DNA of 64,000 nucleotides from Castellaniella sp. MT123 (GTDB taxonomy: Bacteria > Pseudomonadota > Gammaproteobacteria > Burkholderiales > Burkholderiaceae_B). The DNA is taken from positions 2,666,001-2,730,000 of the forward strand of contig NZ_CP154879.1 in the NCBI RefSeq assembly GCF_039614765.1, read 5' to 3'. Positions 8,245 through 18,117 of the stretch are shown one piece after another. A model generated the notes under the pieces. That model ran no database searches. It was given only the letters and a program-made list of their open reading frames with translations, and was not told where the DNA came from. Both the position numbers and the translations under genes were made by a program. Each line of letters opens with the position of its first letter. The stretch's first letter is position 1.

Positions 8245-8261
8245 GCCTATCAAAGATAGGC
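8245..8261. promoter_or_regulatory. Perfect palindrome upstream of the element operon
   Basis: GCCTATC-AAA-GATAGGC, 7-bp arms, 32 bases before the first start codon of the operon. It lies in the only sizeable noncoding part of the element's right end, so it may be an operator for the recombinase operon. No regulator in the window is obviously linked to it. Confidence 0.4.
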
Positions 8262-8300
8262 AAACAACAACACCCGTGGGATGCTACCTCTTATGGGGCA

Positions 8301-8320
8301 GTAAAGCAACACGCCATAGA
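8301..8320. repeat. Right subterminal motif of the element
   Basis: Read on the minus strand it is TCTATGGCGTGTTGCTTTAC, about 11 bases inside the right end, an imperfect inverted counterpart of 2437-2455. Candidate recombinase arm or core site. Confidence 0.4.
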
Positions 8321-8331
8321 CTTACACATTA

Positions 8332-8365
8332 AAGTGAGCTGCTCTACCAACTGAGCTAAGCCGGC
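8332..8365 (-). pseudogene. 5' half of the split tRNA-Thr(UGU)
   Basis: 34 nt: acceptor strand GCCGGCT, D arm, GCTCA anticodon stem and C32 U33 U34. It stops exactly where the 3' half at 2378-2419 begins. Acceptor strands of both halves are perfectly complementary, and the anticodon stem halves GCTCA/TGAGA pair at four of five positions. No T arm or regenerated 3' half is found in the adjoining element end, so the original tRNA is inactivated. Confidence 0.87.
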
Positions 8366-8397
8366 CAAGGACCGCCATTCTACAGGAACAGCGGGTT

Positions 8398-8835
8398 TTA
8401 TTTGACGATCTTCAGGTGCGACGGCTTGGGGCCGTCTGGCGAGTCGTCGCCCGAAGATGCCGGTGCCAGGGTCGAGGGTGTGGCGGTCGGCTGGGACTCG
8501 TCCCCCCCCGGGTAAGGCTGGGATGCCACGACCTCGAACCCCATGCCCGCGCCGGTTTCCCGGGCGTAGATCGCCGAGATGGCCGCGACCGGGATGAACA
8601 GATGTTCGACCATACCGTTGAAGCGGGACTCGAACTCGATGTATTCATTGCCCAGCGTCAGGCGGTTGGTGGCCAGGGGGCTGATGTTCAGCGTGATCTG
8701 GCCGTCGTGCACGTGCGCGACCGGGACCACGGTGTTGGCATCCACAGTGACCACCAGGTAGGGCGTATAGCCGTTGTCCGTGCACCACTCGTGCAGGGCA
8801 CGGATCAGATACGGCTTGGTCGAGGTTTCCTGCAT
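8398..8835 (-). CDS. sspB: ClpXP protease specificity-enhancing factor SspB
   Basis: 145 residues. The start TKPYLIRALHEWCTDNGYTPY is the typical SspB dimer domain, and the end PSHLKIVK is the conserved ClpX-binding tail, separated by an acidic/proline-rich linker. SspB tethers ssrA-tagged and other substrates to ClpX. It follows sspA directly (1 base between stop and start), as in most proteobacteria. The tRNA-Thr gene once lay 33 bases downstream. Confidence 0.95.
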   Translation of the reverse strand: MQETSTKPYLIRALHEWCTDNGYTPYLVVTVDANTVVPVAHVHDGQITLNISPLATNRLTLGNEYIEFESRFNGMVEHLFIPVAAISAIYARETGAGMGFEVVASQPYPGGDESQPTATPSTLAPASSGDDSPDGPKPSHLKIVK

Positions 8836-8836
8836 A

Positions 8837-9445
8837 TCAGCGACGCATGACCTTTTCGGACGGCGTCAGAGCCTCGATGTAGGCCGGGCGGGAGAACAGG
8901 CGCTCGGCGTATTTCTGGATCGGCGCGGCGCTCTTGGGCAGTTCGATGCCGTAATGCGCCAGGCGCCACAGCAGCGGCGCCACAGCCACGTCCAGCATGG
9001 AGAACTCTTCGCCCAGCATGAACTTGTTCTTCACGAGCAGCGGCGCCAGCTGGGCCAGGCGGTCACGGATGTTGGCCCGTGCCGTATCGCGGATTTTTTC
9101 ATCCCGGATGCTGCGGTTTTCCAGTGTGGAGACGTGGACGAACAGTTCCTTTTCGAAGTTGTACAGGAACAGGCGGGTGCGTGCGCGCATGATCGGGTCC
9201 GCCGGCATCAACTGCGGATGCGGGAAGCGTTCGTCGATGTATTCGTTGATGATGTTCGATTCGTACAGAATCAGGTCCCGTTCGACCAGGATGGGTACCT
9301 GGCCGTAGGGGTTCATGACCGCGATGTCTTCCGGCTTGTTGTACAAGTCGATGTCGCGGATCTCGAAATCCATACCTTTCTCGAACAGCACGAAACGGCA
9401 GCGTTGCGAAAATGGGCAGGTCGTCCCGGAATAGAGCACCATCAT
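8837..9445 (-). CDS. sspA: Stringent starvation protein A (glutathione S-transferase-like)
   Basis: About 202 residues from ATG 9445 (ATG 9442 is also possible); the open frame upstream to 9496 has no family match. N-terminal thioredoxin fold MMVLYSGTTCPFSQRCRFVL and C-terminal helical GST domain ending SRPAYIEALTPSEKVMRR. SspA binds RNA polymerase under stress and starvation; GST activity is usually absent. It is placed between the cytochrome bc1 operon and sspB, the standard betaproteobacterial order. Confidence 0.93.
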   Translation of the reverse strand: MMVLYSGTTCPFSQRCRFVLFEKGMDFEIRDIDLYNKPEDIAVMNPYGQVPILVERDLILYESNIINEYIDERFPHPQLMPADPIMRARTRLFLYNFEKELFVHVSTLENRSIRDEKIRDTARANIRDRLAQLAPLLVKNKFMLGEEFSMLDVAVAPLLWRLAHYGIELPKSAAPIQKYAERLFSRPAYIEALTPSEKVMRR

Positions 9446-9499
9446 GTCGTGGATTCCAATACAGAAAAAGCGGGGGATGCGCCCCGAGGGGCGCATGAT

Positions 9500-10345
9500 T
9501 TATCGGACATGCTTCCAGTAGGCCTTGTTCATGCGGATCGCCACGAACAGGAACAGGAACAGGAACAGCATCACCCAGACGCCGATCTGCTTGCGTTCCA
9601 GTTGCCCGGGTTCGGACATCCAGCCCAGGAAATTGCTGATATCGGCGACGTTGCTCTCGAACTGGGAGAAGGTCTTCTGGTCGGCGGAATCGAAGCGCCC
9701 GGTCGTGGAAGCCTCGCCAGTGTAGTCGGTCAGGGTTTCGTTCTTGACGGTCGGGAAACCGGCGGCGTCATAGACCGTGGTCGTGCGTTGCCAGTGCTCG
9801 GCGCCCTTGGCGTCGGCGACCTGGTGGACCGTGATGTCCGTGTAGCTGCGGGGGCCTTCGAGTTCCCAGAGCGCGTTAGGCATCGCTACGCTGGGGAACA
9901 CGACATTGTTCCAGCCGGTCTTTTTCGATGTGTCGCGGTAGAAGCTGCGCAGGTACGTGTAGATGTAGTCCACGCCGGACGGACCGAAGTTCGTGTTCTT
10001 CGCGCGGGCCATCACGGACAGGTCCGGAGGGGCTGCGCCGAACCATTTTTTAGCATCCGCGGGCGTCATGGAGACCGTCATCAGATCGCCGATCTTGTCG
10101 CGAGAGAACAGCAGGTTTTTCTTGATCTCGTTTTCGGTCAGGCCCAGGTCCATGAGTTTGTTGTAGCGCATGGAGTTGGCGCTGTGGCAGTTCAGGCAGT
10201 AGTTGACGAACAGCTTCGCGCCGTTCTGCAGAGCTGCCAGATCAGTGATGCGGTCCGGGGCGCGGTCCAGATGCGGCCCGCCTTCCGCGAAGGCGAGCGT
10301 GCAGGTCAGGGACAGGGCCAGGGCACCGAGCAGTTTTTTGATCAT
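9500..10345 (-). CDS. petC: Cytochrome c1 of the bc1 complex
   Basis: 281 residues from MIKKLLGALALSLTCTLAFA, a clear Sec signal peptide, at 10345. Heme-binding CLNCH follows the mature N-terminus by about 30 residues; the axial Met region and a C-terminal membrane anchor (IGVWVMLFLFLFLFVAI) are visible. It carries electrons from the Rieske protein to soluble cytochrome c in the periplasm. Third gene of petABC. Confidence 0.95.
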   Translation of the reverse strand: MIKKLLGALALSLTCTLAFAEGGPHLDRAPDRITDLAALQNGAKLFVNYCLNCHSANSMRYNKLMDLGLTENEIKKNLLFSRDKIGDLMTVSMTPADAKKWFGAAPPDLSVMARAKNTNFGPSGVDYIYTYLRSFYRDTSKKTGWNNVVFPSVAMPNALWELEGPRSYTDITVHQVADAKGAEHWQRTTTVYDAAGFPTVKNETLTDYTGEASTTGRFDSADQKTFSQFESNVADISNFLGWMSEPGQLERKQIGVWVMLFLFLFLFVAIRMNKAYWKHVR

Positions 10346-10377
10346 GATCTTTCCGTAACAGTCAGTCGAGAGGCCTA

Positions 10378-11763
10378 TCAATGAGCGCGGAACGTGACGC
10401 GGGTCGGGACCGGCTTGAATGTGCCGAGTCGGCTCCAGACGGGCATCGCCAGGAAGAACGCCAGGTAGATGACCGAGCAGATCTGGCCCAGGGTCGTGAA
10501 GGTCGGCGTCACAGGTTGCGTGCCGAGCCAGCCCAGGATCAGGAAATCGGCGATGAAGACCGCGTACAGGAATTTGTGCCACGACGGACGATAGCGGATC
10601 GATTTCACGGGGGAATGATCCAGCCACGGCAGGAAGAACAGGATGACGACGGCGCCGCCCATGGACACCACACCCCAGAATTTCGCGTCCAGCGTCCTCA
10701 TCAGGATGGCCACGATGATCAGGATCGCCGGTACGGCCAAGCGCCAGATGCCCGAGAGCTTGCCCTTGACGAACAGTGCCAGGGCGGCGATCACGGCACC
10801 GGCCGACAGGACCCAGGTGAAGTCGCTGGTCGTGGCGCGGAGCATCGTGTAGAACGGCGTGAAATACCAGACCGGCGCGATGTGCGGCGGCGTCTTCAGC
10901 GGATCGGCCGGGATGAAATTGTTGTATTCCAGGAAGTAGCCGCCCATTTCGGGGCCGAAGAAAATGATCGCGGCAAACACGATCAGGAAGCCCGCCACGC
11001 CGACCACGTCATGCACGGAGTAGTAGGGGTGGAAGGGGATGCCGTCGACCGGATGGCCGTATTTGTCCTTCGGGCCCTGCTTGATTTCGACGCCGTCGGG
11101 GTTGTTCGAGCCCACTTCGTGCAGCGCGATGATGTGCGCCACGACCAGGCCGATCAGCACCAGCGGGATGGCGATCACGTGAAACGAGAAGAAGCGGTTC
11201 AGGGTGGCGTCGGACACCACGTAGTCGCCGCGGATCCACAGGGACAGGTCCGGACCGATGAAGGGGATGGCCGAGAACAGGTTCACGATCACCTGGGCGC
11301 CCCAGTAGGACATCTGGCCCCAGGGCAGCAGGTAGCCGAAGAAGGCCTCGCCCATCAGCGACAGGAAAATCCCCACGCCGAAGATCCACACCAGTTCGCG
11401 GGGCTTGCGGTAGGACCCGTAGAACAGGCCGCGCAGCATGTGCAGGTAGACCACGACGAAGAACATCGAGGCACCCGTGGAGTGCATGTAGCGGATAAAC
11501 CAGCCGCCGGGCACTTCGCGCATGATGTATTCGACGGATTCGAAGGCAAAGCGCGCGTCGGGTTTGTAGTTCATCACCAGGAAGATCCCGGTGACGACCT
11601 GGAGCACCAGCACCAGCAGGGCGAGCGACCCAAAGAAATACCAGAAGTTGAAGTTTTTCGGAGCATAGTATTCGGACATATGCTCTTTGAACATCTTGGT
11701 CAGCGGGAAGCGGCGGTCGACCCAGCCCAGCAACCCGGTCGTTTCAACGTTGTTTTCGGCCAT
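10378..11763 (-). CDS. petB: Cytochrome b of the bc1 complex
   Basis: 461 residues from MAENNVETTGLLGW (11763); the frame extends upstream but without similarity. Eight or more membrane helices, heme-ligand histidines in WFIRYMHSTGASMFFVVVYL and FFSFHVIAIPLVLIGLVVAH, and an extended C-terminal part. The quinol-oxidation site motif that is PEWY in most bc1 complexes reads PVWY here (APVWYFTPFY), a variant I believe occurs in related bacteria. Works in the inner membrane with petA and petC products. Confidence 0.95.
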   Translation of the reverse strand: MAENNVETTGLLGWVDRRFPLTKMFKEHMSEYYAPKNFNFWYFFGSLALLVLVLQVVTGIFLVMNYKPDARFAFESVEYIMREVPGGWFIRYMHSTGASMFFVVVYLHMLRGLFYGSYRKPRELVWIFGVGIFLSLMGEAFFGYLLPWGQMSYWGAQVIVNLFSAIPFIGPDLSLWIRGDYVVSDATLNRFFSFHVIAIPLVLIGLVVAHIIALHEVGSNNPDGVEIKQGPKDKYGHPVDGIPFHPYYSVHDVVGVAGFLIVFAAIIFFGPEMGGYFLEYNNFIPADPLKTPPHIAPVWYFTPFYTMLRATTSDFTWVLSAGAVIAALALFVKGKLSGIWRLAVPAILIIVAILMRTLDAKFWGVVSMGGAVVILFFLPWLDHSPVKSIRYRPSWHKFLYAVFIADFLILGWLGTQPVTPTFTTLGQICSVIYLAFFLAMPVWSRLGTFKPVPTRVTFRAH

Positions 11764-11806
11764 GAACGGCTCCTTCAGTCTCGGGGATCGATGAACGGCG
11801 TGTTCA

Positions 11807-12454
11807 TCAGGCCTTGTTGGGGTAGGTGTCCACACCGATCACGACGTGCGTGCCGTCGGGTGAAAACGCATAGGGCGGGACTTCGAGATTGTCGGGAGCT
11901 GGCTTGTTCTTGAAGACGCGGCCAGCCAGGTCGAACGTGGAACCGTGACAGGGGCACAGCCAGCCGCCCGGCCAGTCATTGGGCAGGCCCGACTGGGCGC
12001 CCGTCTGGAAGTGCGCGGTCGGCGAGCAGCCCAGGTGCGTGCAGATGCCGATACAGATGAAGATTTCGGGTTTGCGTGAACGATATTCGTTTTCGGCGAA
12101 GGGCGGCGTGAAGCCGGGGCGCTTGGACAGGGGGTCGGCAAGCTCGCCGTCGTGTTTTGCCAGGTCTTCGAGTTCGGCCTTCGTGCGGCGCACGATCCAG
12201 ATCGGCTTGCCGCGCCATTCGACGACCATCATCTGGCCCATGGGCAGATTCGAGATGTCGGCCTCGACGGGGGCGCCGGCGGCCTTTGCTTTTTCGGAAG
12301 GAGCAAACGAGCCGACAAACGGCACGGCCGTGGCGACACCCGCCACGCCGCCCAGAGTACAGGCCGAAGCCACCCAAAAACGGCGTGAAGGGTCGGGGGG
12401 CAGGTTCGGGTCGACCGCGCCCTGCTCGTCGGACTGTGTCGGATTCTGACTCAT
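11807..12454 (-). CDS. petA: Rieske iron-sulfur subunit of the bc1 complex
   Basis: 215 residues. N-terminal Tat-type region SRRFWVASACTLGGVAGVAT followed by one membrane anchor, then the 2Fe-2S ligands CTHLGC and CPCHGS with the expected spacing. It heads the petABC operon; the intergenic gap to petB is 43 bases. The region before its start contains a CCGCCC/GGGCGG hairpin and the likely promoter, divergent from mscL. Confidence 0.95.
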   Translation of the reverse strand: MSQNPTQSDEQGAVDPNLPPDPSRRFWVASACTLGGVAGVATAVPFVGSFAPSEKAKAAGAPVEADISNLPMGQMMVVEWRGKPIWIVRRTKAELEDLAKHDGELADPLSKRPGFTPPFAENEYRSRKPEIFICIGICTHLGCSPTAHFQTGAQSGLPNDWPGGWLCPCHGSTFDLAGRVFKNKPAPDNLEVPPYAFSPDGTHVVIGVDTYPNKA

Positions 12455-12616
12455 TTGTAATCCCTGATAGCCGCCCAGCGGGCGGAGGCGTTTGTCAATA
12501 AACTGTCTGTGCGCGGGGATGCCGCAGCCTGGGCGGATTCAGGCATCCACGAAGCTCTTCAACCGCGTATTATAGCGTTACGCCCAGTAGGGTAAACCGA
12601 GAAGGGGAGACTCAAT

Positions 12617-13069
12617 ATGGCCAGCGCACGGGGTTTCATCAAAGAATTCCAGGAATTTGCCGTCAAGGGCAACATGATGGATCTCGCCATCGGCGTGATC
12701 ATCGGTGGTGCGTTCGGGAAAATCATCGACTCCATCGTCAACGACCTGGTCATGCCGATCATCAATTTCATCGTCGGCGGTAAAGTCAACTTCGACAACC
12801 TCTTCTGGGTCATGCGCCTGCCCGAAAATTACGCCGGTCCGATGACGGCCGCCGATCTGACAAAGGCGGGCGCCGTGGTGTTTTCATGGGGGCATTTCCT
12901 GACCGTCTTCGTCAATTTCATTCTGCTGGCCCTGGTCGTGTTCATCCTGGTCAAGATGGTGAACAACGCCCGCCGCCGCTTCGAGGCGCCCCCCGCGCCC
13001 GCCGCCGCCCCCGCAACCCCCGAAGACGTCCTGCTGCTGCGCGAAATCCGCGACTCGTTGAAGCGATAG
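12617..13069 (+). CDS. mscL: Large-conductance mechanosensitive channel
   Basis: 150 residues with [20 protein letters not shown], the amphipathic N-terminal helix, then TM1 ([20 protein letters not shown]) and TM2 ([18 protein letters not shown]), and a C-terminal helix ending [14 protein letters not shown]-rich Ala/Pro linker precedes the last helix. Forms a homopentamer that opens on hypo-osmotic shock. RBS GAAGGGGA. Stands alone between the bc1 operon and the Nif3-like gene. Confidence 0.96.
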   Translation: MASARGFIKEFQEFAVKGNMMDLAIGVIIGGAFGKIIDSIVNDLVMPIINFIVGGKVNFDNLFWVMRLPENYAGPMTAADLTKAGAVVFSWGHFLTVFVNFILLALVVFILVKMVNNARRRFEAPPAPAAAPATPEDVLLLREIRDSLKR

Positions 13070-13084
13070 TCTTAGGCGCGCATC

Positions 13085-13125
13085 GGGCGATGACGTCGTC
13101 GATCCCAAGCATGACGTCATCGCCC
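13085..13125. terminator. Hairpin downstream of mscL
   Basis: A perfect 13-bp inverted repeat, GGGCGATGACGTC / GACGTCATCGCCC, starts 15 bases after the mscL stop. No T tract follows, so it may protect the mRNA 3' end or act in a factor-dependent way rather than as a classic intrinsic terminator. Confidence 0.5.
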
Positions 13126-13246
13126 TAATGCCCGGTGCCATAGCGTTACCGCGTGACTGCGTCGCCACCGTGCACCGCACTTCTTTTGGTGCGCGTCTTG
13201 TCGGAGAACCCAGGTGTTGGTGGGCAGGTGCCCCAAACTTGCGTCA

Positions 13247-13351
13247 ATCGGCGCGGCCAGGTGCCTGGGGGCACTGTTGGAGCTTACTCGTCCACATCCG
13301 GCGAAGCCGCCAGGTTGCGACCTGTGCCACCAGGCACCTGGCCGCGCCGAT
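13247..13351. repeat. Palindromic element with 22-bp inverted repeats
   Basis: ATCGGCGCGGCCAGGTGCCT... (13247-13268) and its exact reverse complement (13330-13351) enclose 61 bases; the match continues inward with few mismatches (GGGGCAC/GTGCCAC). No gene lies within. It looks like a small MITE-like or REP-like insertion in the 347-base gap between mscL and the Nif3-like gene. Confidence 0.5.
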
Positions 13352-13411
13352 GAGATCCAACAAAAGAACCCGCATCGCAGCCCGCATCAATGAGATCCAA
13401 CAAAAGAACCC
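13351..13411. repeat. Direct repeat, 21 bp, 40-bp period
   Basis: TGAGATCCAACAAAAGAACC followed by C occurs at 13351-13371 and again at 13391-13411, separated by 19 bases. It abuts the palindromic element, so the two may be one composite repeat. Confidence 0.6.
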
Positions 13412-13416
13412 ACTCC

Positions 13417-14196
13417 TCAAACCGGATTATCGATATCCACAAAAGTGCAAGGCACCCCGAACTGCGCCTCGATCGCCGCGCCCAGCGCCTGCACCCCATA
13501 GCGCTCAGTCGCATGATGCCCCGCGCTAATGTACGCACTACCCGTTTCGCGCGCCAGATGCACCGTCGGTTCCGAAATCTCGCCGCTCACGAAACAATCC
13601 GCGCCCGCAGCCAGCGCCGCATCCATCATGCTTTGCGCAGCCCCAGTGCACCACGCCAAACGTCGCACCGGCTGATCCAGCTCGCCGATCACCAGCGGCT
13701 TGCGCCCCAGACGCTGAGCCACATCGGTCGACAACTCGCCCACCGTGCAGTCCCAGGCGGGCGCGCCCAGCCAGACCAGATTGTCCGGGCCGCAGCGCGT
13801 CGGCGTCCCATCCGGCTGGATCTCCGGAGTCCAGTCCATCACCCGCGCCAATTGCGCATTGTTGCCCCATTCCGGGTGGGCATCCAGCGGCAGATGATAG
13901 GCGAACAGATTGATCTCCTGGGCCAGCAGAGCCGACAGGCGGCGGTGTTTCGGGCCGCGGATACAGGGATTCTCGTTTTTCCAGAACCAGCCGTGATGCA
14001 CCAGGATCGCATCGGCGCCGCGGGCGATGGCGGCGTCGATCAGGGCCTGGGATGCCGTCACCCCCGTGACGATGTGGCGAATCTCGGCGCGGCCCTCGAC
14101 CTGCAGGCCATTAGGGCAATAGTCGCGGAACCGTTCGGGTTGCAGCGTGATGTTCAGCCAGTGTTCCAGCTCCTGACGGGAAATCTGTGGTTTCAT
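13417..14196 (-). CDS. Nif3-like dinuclear metal-center protein
   Basis: 259 residues, full length for bacterial Nif3/YbgI proteins. Metal ligands are visible in ILVHHGWFW (HH) and in the second half [14 protein letters not shown] and [11 protein letters not shown]. Annotated by homology as GTP cyclohydrolase type 2-like, but the physiological reaction is not settled. It is divergent from the HtrA protease gene, the start codons being about 30 bases apart; this pairing is common in Burkholderiales. Confidence 0.88.
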   Translation of the reverse strand: MKPQISRQELEHWLNITLQPERFRDYCPNGLQVEGRAEIRHIVTGVTASQALIDAAIARGADAILVHHGWFWKNENPCIRGPKHRRLSALLAQEINLFAYHLPLDAHPEWGNNAQLARVMDWTPEIQPDGTPTRCGPDNLVWLGAPAWDCTVGELSTDVAQRLGRKPLVIGELDQPVRRLAWCTGAAQSMMDAALAAGADCFVSGEISEPTVHLARETGSAYISAGHHATERYGVQALGAAIEAQFGVPCTFVDIDNPV

Positions 14197-14228
14197 AACA
14201 AACGTGTCCTTTGCTGATCGGGAAATTC

Positions 14229-17039
<2,811 letters not shown>

Positions 17040-17227
17040 GTCGGTTTGGAGAGCCGGACCGGCATGGAAGGATACCGGACGAGGGCTGAAAAATGAGGGC
17101 CAATGCCTATTGTATAATCTTCGCTTGTATTTGTTACGCCGACCCTCCTGCGCCTGGGCCAGTCTGTGTCGGCGTCTGATTGGCCGCGCCGTCCGGCGCC
17201 CGTACCCGAATCACAATCGAGGACTTC

Positions 17228-17920
17228 ATGAAGCGTGCGCTTTCCAGTATGTTCATGGCCGGCAGCCTGGTGCTTGCCGGCGCCCTGCCTGGTTTGGCCC
17301 ACGCCCAGAGTGCCACCGCGGTACCGGACGCCAAGGCTGGCGAACAGCTCTTCGCCAATGGCGACATGTCGCGCGGCGTGCTGGCCTGTGTCACCTGTCA
17401 CGGGGCGGGGGGCAACAGCACCATTCCCGCCAATCCCAACCTGGCCGCCATGCCGCACGAATACATCGCCAAACAGCTGCAAGATTTCGTGGCCCAGGGC
17501 GATAAAAAGGCCGTGCGCAACGGCCCGGGTGGCGCGCCGTCCATCATGGCTACCATCGCTCCGTCGCTGACGCCCCAGGACATCCAGAACGTCGCCCTGT
17601 ACCTTTCGCAGCAAAAGCTCGACTGGAACGCGGCGGGCACGGCCAAGCACGAAAAAACCCTCGATCGCGGCCAGCAGATCTGGCGCGCGGGCATCGCCGA
17701 TCGGCAGGTCCCCGCCTGTGCGGCCTGCCACTCGGCCAATGGTGCCGGCCTGCCGGGCGAATTTCCGCGCCTGGCCGGCCAGCATCCAGAATACATCATG
17801 GAACAACTGAAACTCTTCCGCTCGGGCGATCGGGCCAATGCCATCATGGGTGACATCGTCAACCGGATGACCGACCCGGATCTGGCGGCCGTAGCCGATT
17901 ACGCTGCGGGCTTGCGCTGA
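17228..17920 (+). CDS. Diheme cytochrome c4
   Basis: 230 residues starting MKRALSSMFMAGSLVLAGAL with a signal peptide ending LAHAQS. Two heme sites, CVTCH and CAACH, each in a similar half-domain of about 90 residues. Periplasmic electron carrier, usually to cbb3 oxidase. A TATAAT at 17113 is a possible -10 box. The two system II cytochrome c maturation genes follow, which attach its hemes. Confidence 0.92.
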   Translation: MKRALSSMFMAGSLVLAGALPGLAHAQSATAVPDAKAGEQLFANGDMSRGVLACVTCHGAGGNSTIPANPNLAAMPHEYIAKQLQDFVAQGDKKAVRNGPGGAPSIMATIAPSLTPQDIQNVALYLSQQKLDWNAAGTAKHEKTLDRGQQIWRAGIADRQVPACAACHSANGAGLPGEFPRLAGQHPEYIMEQLKLFRSGDRANAIMGDIVNRMTDPDLAAVADYAAGLR

Positions 17921-18065
17921 TATTGCCCTGGGGCTTCCGGGCTGCGCGCAGATGCGGCCGGATGCCTGCGCCAGATTGGCGTAATCCGGGCAATTCCCGG
18001 TTGTGCTCAGGGTCTTGGGAGGGGCTCTTCGTACAGCTGGTGTATGGTTGAACTTTAAAATACAA

Positions 18066-18099
18066 GGGGAGACACGCGCTGGCGCGTCTCCCTTTTTTC
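18066..18099 (+). terminator. Intrinsic terminator between cytochrome c4 gene and resB
   Basis: Stem GGGAGA-(CA)-CGCG / CGCG-TCTCCC with CTGG loop, followed by TTTTTTCTT. It ends only 19 bases before the resB start, so it may also act as an attenuator for resB-ccsA. Confidence 0.75.
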
Positions 18100-18117
18100 T
18101 TGAATCGGGCTGCCGTG

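Larger units (their letters stand above)
2420..8334 (-). mobile_element. Tyrosine-recombinase integrative element inserted in the tRNA-Thr anticodon loop
   Basis: The element is bounded by the two halves of one tRNA gene: identity to the tRNA stops after nucleotide 34 at the right end (8332) and starts at nucleotide 35 at the left end (2419). Both ends carry a CTT / TAATG core, so the crossover lies inside it. The interior has clearly lower G+C than the flanks and one rightmost-to-leftmost operon: CHC2-like gene, three tyrosine recombinases, a small coiled-coil gene, then a tRNA gene. The order and sizes (397, 499, about 635 and 157 residues) match the intA-tfp-intB-srap core of strand-biased circularizing integrative elements, related to Tn554 tnpABC. 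No other cargo is present. Exact ends are uncertain by a few bases. Confidence 0.8.

Noticed and set aside
2378-8365. The two tRNA-Thr halves as a trans-spliced split tRNA like those of some archaea.
   Set aside because: No complementary sequences suited to join the halves are seen next to their ends, and the element carries a complete replacement tRNA. Simple gene disruption is enough.
10861-10890. PVWY instead of PEWY in cytochrome b as a defect.
   Set aside because: The rest of the protein is intact and I believe this variant occurs in related bacteria, so it is not evidence of loss of function.
11763-11835. Longer cytochrome b start.
   Set aside because: The added residues lie in the gap behind petA and match nothing; MAENNVETTG is the natural start.
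8774-11913. Long plus-strand open frames opposite sspA and the petABC genes.
   Set aside because: They are GC-rich shadows of the real genes, rich in His, Asp, Gln and Arg, with no family match or ribosome site.
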